A DNA stretch of 28,391 nucleotides from JBFXEO01 sp050180015 (GTDB lineage Bacteria; Bacteroidota; Bacteroidia; Bacteroidales; Tenuifilaceae): the NCBI GenBank assembly GCA_050180015.1, contig JBFXEO010000011.1, positions 1 through 28,391 of the forward strand, read 5' to 3'. The position numbers were made by a program, and so were the translations under genes. Position 1 is the first letter of the stretch, and each line of letters opens with the position of its first letter. Under the pieces are notes generated by a model. The model was given only the letters and a program-made list of their open reading frames with translations, did no database searches and was not told where the DNA came from. Below are positions 23,794 through 28,391 of this stretch, piece by piece.

Positions 23794-26118
23794 CTATTCA
23801 AAAACCTGCTTTTGAACCGGAACTACAATGGAACTACTAGGTGATACCTCTTGTTTCTTACCGTAAATTTTAATGGTTATAGTATCTCCTACCTCATTAA
23901 AAATAGTGACATCGTTACTTGTTACTTTAATTTTCAGTGTATTTTCGCGGAACCAAACCTTAAAGCTGTAGGATTTCCACTCGGCAGGAATCAACGGATT
24001 AAAATTCAGCATATCTTCACGAATACGCATTCCGCCGAATCCTTCAACAATAGAAATCCACGTTCCGGCCATGCTGGTAATGTGTAAACCTTCCTTTACC
24101 TCGTGGTTGTAATCATCTAAATCCAAGCGGGCTGTGCGCAGGTATAATTCATAAGCTTTACTGCCATTACCTATTCGCGAGGCCAAAACGCTATGAACAC
24201 AAGGTGACAGTGATGATTCGTGTACCGTACGGGCCTCGTAAAATTCGTAATTCTTCTTAATGGTTTCAGTGTCGAACCTATCCTCAAGGAAATACATTCC
24301 CTGTAAAACATCGGCCTGCTTAATAAAGCATGAACGTAATATTCGATCCCAGCTCCACTTTTGGTTTAACGGACGTTCTTTGGAATCTAAGTCTTTAACC
24401 AGTATTTGTTCTTTATCCATGTAGCCTTCCTGCTGTAGGTAAACACCAAGTTCTTTATTTTCAGGGAAGAACATGTTGGCACGGATATCGCGCCACTTGG
24501 AGAATTCCTTGTTTTCGTCGAATTTAATACGATTTATCAGCGCTGCGTACTTGTTGGAATCCTGCGATTTAACGTACTGGGCGGCCTCGTCGGCATACTG
24601 CATGCACCAACAGGCAATGAAATTGGTGTACCAGTTATTGCTAACGTTGTTCTCGTACTCATTGGGCCCGGTTACGCCCAGCATTACATATTTACCTTTT
24701 TCCGTAGAAAAATTGATACGTTGAGCCCAGAAACGGGCAATTCCAACTAGCAGCTCAAGGCCAAAGTTGATAAGATAGTTTTTATCGCCAGTATAGCGAA
24801 CGTAATTATAAACAGCAAATGCAATTGCCCCGTTCCGATGAATTTCTTCGAAAGTAATTTCCCACTCGTTATGGCATTCTTCCCCATTCATTGTTACCAT
24901 TGGATACAACGCTGCCCCACTGGTAAAACCTAATTTTTGGCCATTTTCAATAGCTTTATCCAGTTGCTTATACCTGTACAAAAGCAGCTGGCGAGCAACC
25001 TTCTGCCCGTGCGTTACCATGTAAAATGGAAGGCAGTACGCCTCTGTATCCCAGTAGGTTGACCCTCCGTACTTTTCGCCTGTAAAGCCTTTGGGCCCAA
25101 TATTTAAGCGCTCATCCTTACCGGTGTAAGTTTGGCTAAGCTGAAAAATGTTGAAACGAATGCCCTGCTGAGCTGCCACATCGCCCTCAATGGTAATGTC
25201 GCTATGCTGCCAAATTTCGGCCCAGGCATTTTTGTGCTCATCAAACATTGTATTAAAACCCTTGGAAATGGCCTGGGTAATGAGCTTGCCCAAAACCACC
25301 GGAAAAGTACCCTTTTTATGGTTAAGGCTTGATACCACGGCAGCATACTTGTAAAGGACAACTTCTTCGCCGGATTTTAGCGATATTGAAAAGCGGTTAT
25401 CGACATATTTTTCCGAGGCATTAACCTGTAGGTTTACACTTTGCCGCCGACCGTTCAGGTAAATAAAACTTTGCATGGCATGGCCTACATGGAAATCGAG
25501 TTTTTTTGTACGGCTTATAATGTAACTTAATGTATTTCCTTTAACATCAATTATATCCCAAAACTTTTCACCGTAGTTGGAATCTTCATTATGCACATTA
25601 GCATCGAGATACGGTCTAAATTCAATGCTTGCATCGGAATTCAACACTTTAACGCTATATTTAATAGCCCCTATTTCGGTATCTACCATGCTTAAAAAAC
25701 GAAGGGCATTAACTGCAACTCTAACCCCCGATTGCATTTCGCAAACAAAACTTCTTTCGAGGGAACCCTCTTTCATGTTTAGTACCCTACGGAAATTTTC
25801 TACCTTGCAGGTGGCTAAATCGAGCGATTCGTTGTTAATAAAAACATCAATCCCTATCCAGTTTGTTGAGTTGATAACCTTTGCAAAGTATTCAGGGTAT
25901 CCGTTTTTCCACCAACCCACCCGGGTTTTATCGGGATAGTAAACACCTCCAATGTAGCTACCCTGCAATGTGCTTCCGCTGAATTTTTCTTCGAAGTTGG
26001 CCCTTTGTCCCATTGCCCCGTTGCCAATGCTGAAAAGGCTTTCCGAAGCCCGTGTATTTTCAGGAATAAAACCATCCTCAATAATACACCACTCATCGTG
26101 TTTCAAATACGAGTTCAT
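23794..26118 (-). CDS. GH65 glycoside phosphorylase, probably maltose phosphorylase
   Basis: It likely phosphorolyses maltose to glucose and beta-glucose-1-phosphate with inversion. The 774-residue cytoplasmic protein has the GH65 N-terminal beta-sandwich (about 10-270), an (alpha/alpha)6 catalytic domain and a C-terminal beta domain. E487 in GVTGPNEYENN matches the general acid of Lactobacillus maltose phosphorylase, numbered E487 there as I recall. The specificity loop ECHNEWEITFEEIHRNG (414-430) is of the maltose type rather than the kojibiose or trehalose type. Phosphate-site motifs HESSLSPCVHS and TSMAGTW are present. pgmB lies 10 bases upstream, which supports a beta-glucose-1-phosphate product. 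Another alpha-glucobiose substrate is possible but less likely. Confidence 0.93.
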   Translation of the reverse strand: MNSYLKHDEWCIIEDGFIPENTRASESLFSIGNGAMGQRANFEEKFSGSTLQGSYIGGVYYPDKTRVGWWKNGYPEYFAKVINSTNWIGIDVFINNESLDLATCKVENFRRVLNMKEGSLERSFVCEMQSGVRVAVNALRFLSMVDTEIGAIKYSVKVLNSDASIEFRPYLDANVHNEDSNYGEKFWDIIDVKGNTLSYIISRTKKLDFHVGHAMQSFIYLNGRRQSVNLQVNASEKYVDNRFSISLKSGEEVVLYKYAAVVSSLNHKKGTFPVVLGKLITQAISKGFNTMFDEHKNAWAEIWQHSDITIEGDVAAQQGIRFNIFQLSQTYTGKDERLNIGPKGFTGEKYGGSTYWDTEAYCLPFYMVTHGQKVARQLLLYRYKQLDKAIENGQKLGFTSGAALYPMVTMNGEECHNEWEITFEEIHRNGAIAFAVYNYVRYTGDKNYLINFGLELLVGIARFWAQRINFSTEKGKYVMLGVTGPNEYENNVSNNWYTNFIACWCMQYADEAAQYVKSQDSNKYAALINRIKFDENKEFSKWRDIRANMFFPENKELGVYLQQEGYMDKEQILVKDLDSKERPLNQKWSWDRILRSCFIKQADVLQGMYFLEDRFDTETIKKNYEFYEARTVHESSLSPCVHSVLASRIGNGSKAYELYLRTARLDLDDYNHEVKEGLHITSMAGTWISIVEGFGGMRIREDMLNFNPLIPAEWKSYSFKVWFRENTLKIKVTSNDVTIFNEVGDTITIKIYGKKQEVSPSSSIVVPVQKQVFE

Positions 26119-26128
26119 ATATATAAGT

Positions 26129-26782
26129 TTACGTGTTAAATAATTGAATTAGTTTACCGTATGTAAAATGGTTTAGATTGGGAACGACGATGTTTGCTTT
26201 GTATAAAATTTGAGGGTTTCCAATTCCCACGCATCGCATTCCTGCACTTACGGCAGCTTCTATTCCTGCCTCGGCATCTTCAAATACTATGCTGAATTCC
26301 GGTGATATTCCCAATGCCTGGGCGGCAACGAGAAACACATCGGGTGCGGGTTTTGCCGCAGTAACTTTATTGCCGTCAACTACCGCATCGAAATGGTTGG
26401 TAAGCCCAATCCTTTTTAAAATAAGCGGTGTGTTCTTGCTGGCCGATCCAAGTGCAATTTTAATTTCGTGTAGCCTTAACTCCTCCAGCAATTCCTTTGC
26501 TCCCGGGAGTATTTCTTCGGGGGTCATTTTACGGATATACCCCAAGTACCACTCATTTTTCTGGGCGGCCATTTGCTCCATTTTTTCCAGGGGGAATTTA
26601 AGTCCACCAACTTCCAGAAGAATTTCCAATGATCGCATCCGGCTTACACCTTTCAGGCGCTCATTATGATGTTCCTCAAAATCAAAACCCAACCCCCTGG
26701 CCAGCCTCTTCCATGCCAAGTAATGGTACCTTGCGGTATCGACCACAACACCATCTAAATCAAAGATGCAAGCTTTAATCAT
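26129..26782 (-). CDS. pgmB: Beta-phosphoglucomutase (HAD superfamily)
   Basis: PgmB converts beta-glucose-1-phosphate to glucose-6-phosphate through beta-glucose-1,6-bisphosphate. The 217-residue HAD protein has nucleophile D8 and acid/base D10 in FDLDGVVVDTARYHYLAW. The helical cap contains ERLKGVSRMRSLEILL, the substrate-specificity pattern of beta-PGM. Motif II SASKN, the motif III lysine in KPAPDVF and motif IV FEDAEAGIEAA follow. It is packed between the MFS gene (3 bases) and the GH65 gene (10 bases), which fits directly with processing of the phosphorylase product. Length and motifs are normal. Confidence 0.95.
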   Translation of the reverse strand: MIKACIFDLDGVVVDTARYHYLAWKRLARGLGFDFEEHHNERLKGVSRMRSLEILLEVGGLKFPLEKMEQMAAQKNEWYLGYIRKMTPEEILPGAKELLEELRLHEIKIALGSASKNTPLILKRIGLTNHFDAVVDGNKVTAAKPAPDVFLVAAQALGISPEFSIVFEDAEAGIEAAVSAGMRCVGIGNPQILYKANIVVPNLNHFTYGKLIQLFNT

Positions 26783-26785
26783 AGA

Positions 26786-28093
26786 TCACGCCTTTTCCTT
26801 AACAAAATAAACTGAGAGTGCTGCTAAAAACATGAATACGCCGGCTAGTAGTATCATGCTCATTGCATTTGAGCCAAAAACATACTTTACAATTAAACCA
26901 CCAACCAATCCAATTACTATCTGCGGAATTGTAATGGTAAAGTTGAAGATGCCCATATAAACTCCCATTCGACGAGGTTCAACAGCGCGAGAGAGAATAG
27001 CATAGGGCATTGCAAGAATTCCAGCCCAGGCAATACCAATTCCAACCATAGGAATCATCAGCAAATACTGATCTGAAAATAAGCTTAAACCTACAAATCC
27101 TAAAGCACCAAACAATAGGCATATTGAGTAAACCAGCTTATTGCCAAACTTGGCCGCAATACCAGCTATGAATAGCGAAGCAATACAAGCGGGAATAGGA
27201 TATATTCCATTCAGCACTCCTACCCATGTCTGAGTTTGTCCAGTTGAAAGGATTTCGCCTGTTTCATGGTTTAGCACAATGCCTGTGATTGCAGGTTTCA
27301 AATAGGTCCACATTAGGAACAGTGCGGCCCACGAGAAAAACTGAACAACACCAAGTTGAAGCATTACTTTTGGGACATTACGCAGCAACGCCATAAATGT
27401 AGGTTTTTCAGCTACCTCTTCTGCTGTTTCGTTATTATACTTGGCAAATTCCTCGGGAGGATACTCCTTGGTACGAAATGAGGTAACAAGCACTGTTGCA
27501 AGCAAAATAGCGCCGCCTATGTAGTAAGAATATGCAATATGATCAGCAACAGCACCTGGAACAACTTCATCGGAAACCCCCATCTTAGTCAAAACTAAGG
27601 GAAGGAAAGCACCTACAACCGCACCTAAATTTATAAGGAATGTTTGTACAACATAGCCCTTGGTTTTCTGGTCATCGTTCAGCATGTCGGCAACTAAAGC
27701 ACGGAAAGGCTGCATTGTTACATTGAAGGACAAATCCATGAACAATAAAATGAGTGCCCCCATGGCCAAGGGTGCAAAAGCCAAAAGCAAATTAGCATTT
27801 GGCATTAACGATAATGCTATTGTCGATATAATAGCACCACCTAAAATAAATGGAACCCGACGCCCTAATTTAGTCCAAGTTCCATCCGAAAACAGTCCGA
27901 CAATGGGCTGAATTATTAAGCCCGCAATGGGTGCAGCAAGCCAAAAATAGCTCAGTTGACTTAAATCTGCCCCAAAAGATTCAAAGATAGTAGAGGTGTT
28001 AGAATTTTGGAGAGAGTATCCAATCTGTACACCAAGGAATCCAAAGCTAAGATTCCAAATTTGCCAAAAGTTAAGTTTAGGTTTTTTTATCAT
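26786..28093 (-). CDS. MFS sugar transporter, probably maltose/maltodextrin importer (SLC45-like)
   Basis: The 435-residue inner-membrane protein has about 12 hydrophobic segments in two halves, linked by a charged cytoplasmic loop (about 210-235, EYPPEEFAKYNNETAEEVAEK). The signatures PIVGLFSDGTWTKLGRRVPFILGG after the second helix and LSRAVEPRRMGVYMGIFN in the second half fit the MFS group related to SLC45/sucrose-maltose proton symporters. It is the first gene of a MFS-pgmB-GH65 operon, so maltose uptake into the cytoplasm for phosphorolysis is the natural role; the substrate is inferred from context. A full -7 box lies 26 bases upstream of the ATG. Confidence 0.9.
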   Translation of the reverse strand: MIKKPKLNFWQIWNLSFGFLGVQIGYSLQNSNTSTIFESFGADLSQLSYFWLAAPIAGLIIQPIVGLFSDGTWTKLGRRVPFILGGAIISTIALSLMPNANLLLAFAPLAMGALILLFMDLSFNVTMQPFRALVADMLNDDQKTKGYVVQTFLINLGAVVGAFLPLVLTKMGVSDEVVPGAVADHIAYSYYIGGAILLATVLVTSFRTKEYPPEEFAKYNNETAEEVAEKPTFMALLRNVPKVMLQLGVVQFFSWAALFLMWTYLKPAITGIVLNHETGEILSTGQTQTWVGVLNGIYPIPACIASLFIAGIAAKFGNKLVYSICLLFGALGFVGLSLFSDQYLLMIPMVGIGIAWAGILAMPYAILSRAVEPRRMGVYMGIFNFTITIPQIVIGLVGGLIVKYVFGSNAMSMILLAGVFMFLAALSVYFVKEKA

Positions 28094-28391
28094 AGGAATA
28101 TCATTTTTTCATGGTCTCCAAAAGTAAGTTAAAAAAACTTAAAATAAACATTATTATATATTCAATTCCTTGTTAATAAAGGGATTTAGAATGTGAAAGT
28201 AGCATTTCAATCGTTTACGAGGTTCCAAAAAAAAATAAAAATTTGATGAAGGGAGTTAACAAAAAACTGAAAATACTACGAAAAAATTTTAGAGCCAGAA
28301 GAAACCGTTCAATGAAAAGTTTTTAAAAGGAAGCAGGATGGGTTTGAAAACTGGCAGCCGGAATCAGATAAATTTCTGCACAAACTCTGCA
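28094..28391. other. Upstream region of the maltose operon (right edge, 298 nt)
   Basis: The region is AT-rich and mostly non-coding. It holds the -7 box at 28119-28126 and a short inverted repeat TCGT-TT-ACGA at 28211-28220 within AATCGTTTACGA, which resembles a LacI-family half-site and is similar to 23769-23780. At the extreme right, the minus strand reads AEFVQKFI-stop (stop at 28366-28364), which could be the last codons of an upstream minus-strand gene. The plus strand is open from 28293 to the end without a recognised protein. Neither can be called. Confidence 0.35.
28119..28126 (-). promoter_or_regulatory. Candidate -7 box for the maltose operon
   Basis: The minus strand reads TACTTTTG, the same -7 octamer as the tRNA-Lys promoter, 26 bases upstream of the transporter ATG. 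A clear TTTG at -33 is absent, which would suit an activator-dependent or repressed promoter. Confidence 0.5.

Noticed and set aside
28293..28391. Open plus-strand frame at the right edge (contains ATG at 28338)
   Set aside because: Only 33 codons are visible and they match nothing recognisable. A minus-strand gene end (AEFVQKFI-stop) is equally possible, so neither is called as a gene.
1..28391. CRISPR arrays, insertion sequences, toxin-antitoxin or defence systems
   Set aside because: No regularly spaced repeats were seen, and no transposase, integrase, Cas, nuclease or toxin-like genes were found on either strand.

Overview
The window looks like a chromosomal contig from a member of the Bacteroidota, most likely a Bacteroidales or Marinilabiliales-type organism. 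The evidence is the gene content (class II metal-type KdsA, SusA-like cyclomaltodextrinase, PorT-type and DUF6588-type outer-membrane proteins, exported proteins with an 'xA|Q' signal-peptide end). Start codons also lack Shine-Dalgarno sequences, and some promoters match the Bacteroidota consensus TTTG-N20-TAnnTTTG. The sequence is moderately AT-rich throughout, with no obvious compositional island.

Left part (1-13.8 kb), mostly housekeeping: ftsY (5' end cut by the window and carrying two in-frame stops) and rimO form a tight plus-strand pair. A bidirectional terminator separates them from a minus-strand clpC-tpx stress operon. clpC is divergent from gyrA, which is followed by a periplasmic TPR protein. 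Next come an exported thioredoxin-like protein, a small acidic-tailed cytoplasmic protein of unknown function, a DUF6588-like outer-membrane protein, and a rarA-kdsA pair.

Middle (13.8-18.3 kb): a hybrid histidine kinase whose 3' end overlaps that of kdsA, a small beta-barrel protein, and a cardiolipin synthase. Then comes a 385-nt non-coding stretch leading into two identical tandem tRNA-Lys(UUU) genes, which have a good promoter and a terminator.

Right part (18.3-28.4 kb), all minus strand: a maltodextrin-utilisation locus. In transcription order it encodes an MFS sugar transporter, beta-phosphoglucomutase, a GH65 maltose phosphorylase, a class II fructose-bisphosphate aldolase, a SusA-like periplasmic cyclomaltodextrinase and a GH13 lipoprotein with a CBM48-like domain. 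The inferred pathway is as follows. Envelope GH13 enzymes trim maltodextrins and the MFS protein imports maltose. GH65 phosphorolyses it to glucose plus beta-glucose-1-phosphate, PgmB makes glucose-6-phosphate, and the aldolase serves lower glycolysis. The aldolase gene has its own candidate -7 box and a strong terminator, so the locus is probably at least two transcription units. No SusC/SusD or LacI regulator is visible; they could lie beyond the right edge.

I saw no CRISPR array, transposase, integrase, prophage, toxin-antitoxin or defence gene. I found no convincing wholly new system. The points most worth a second look are the interrupted ftsY N-terminus, the altered region IV of the GH13 lipoprotein, the aldolase inserted in the maltose locus, the small ORF overlapping the cardiolipin synthase start, and several intergenic palindromes.
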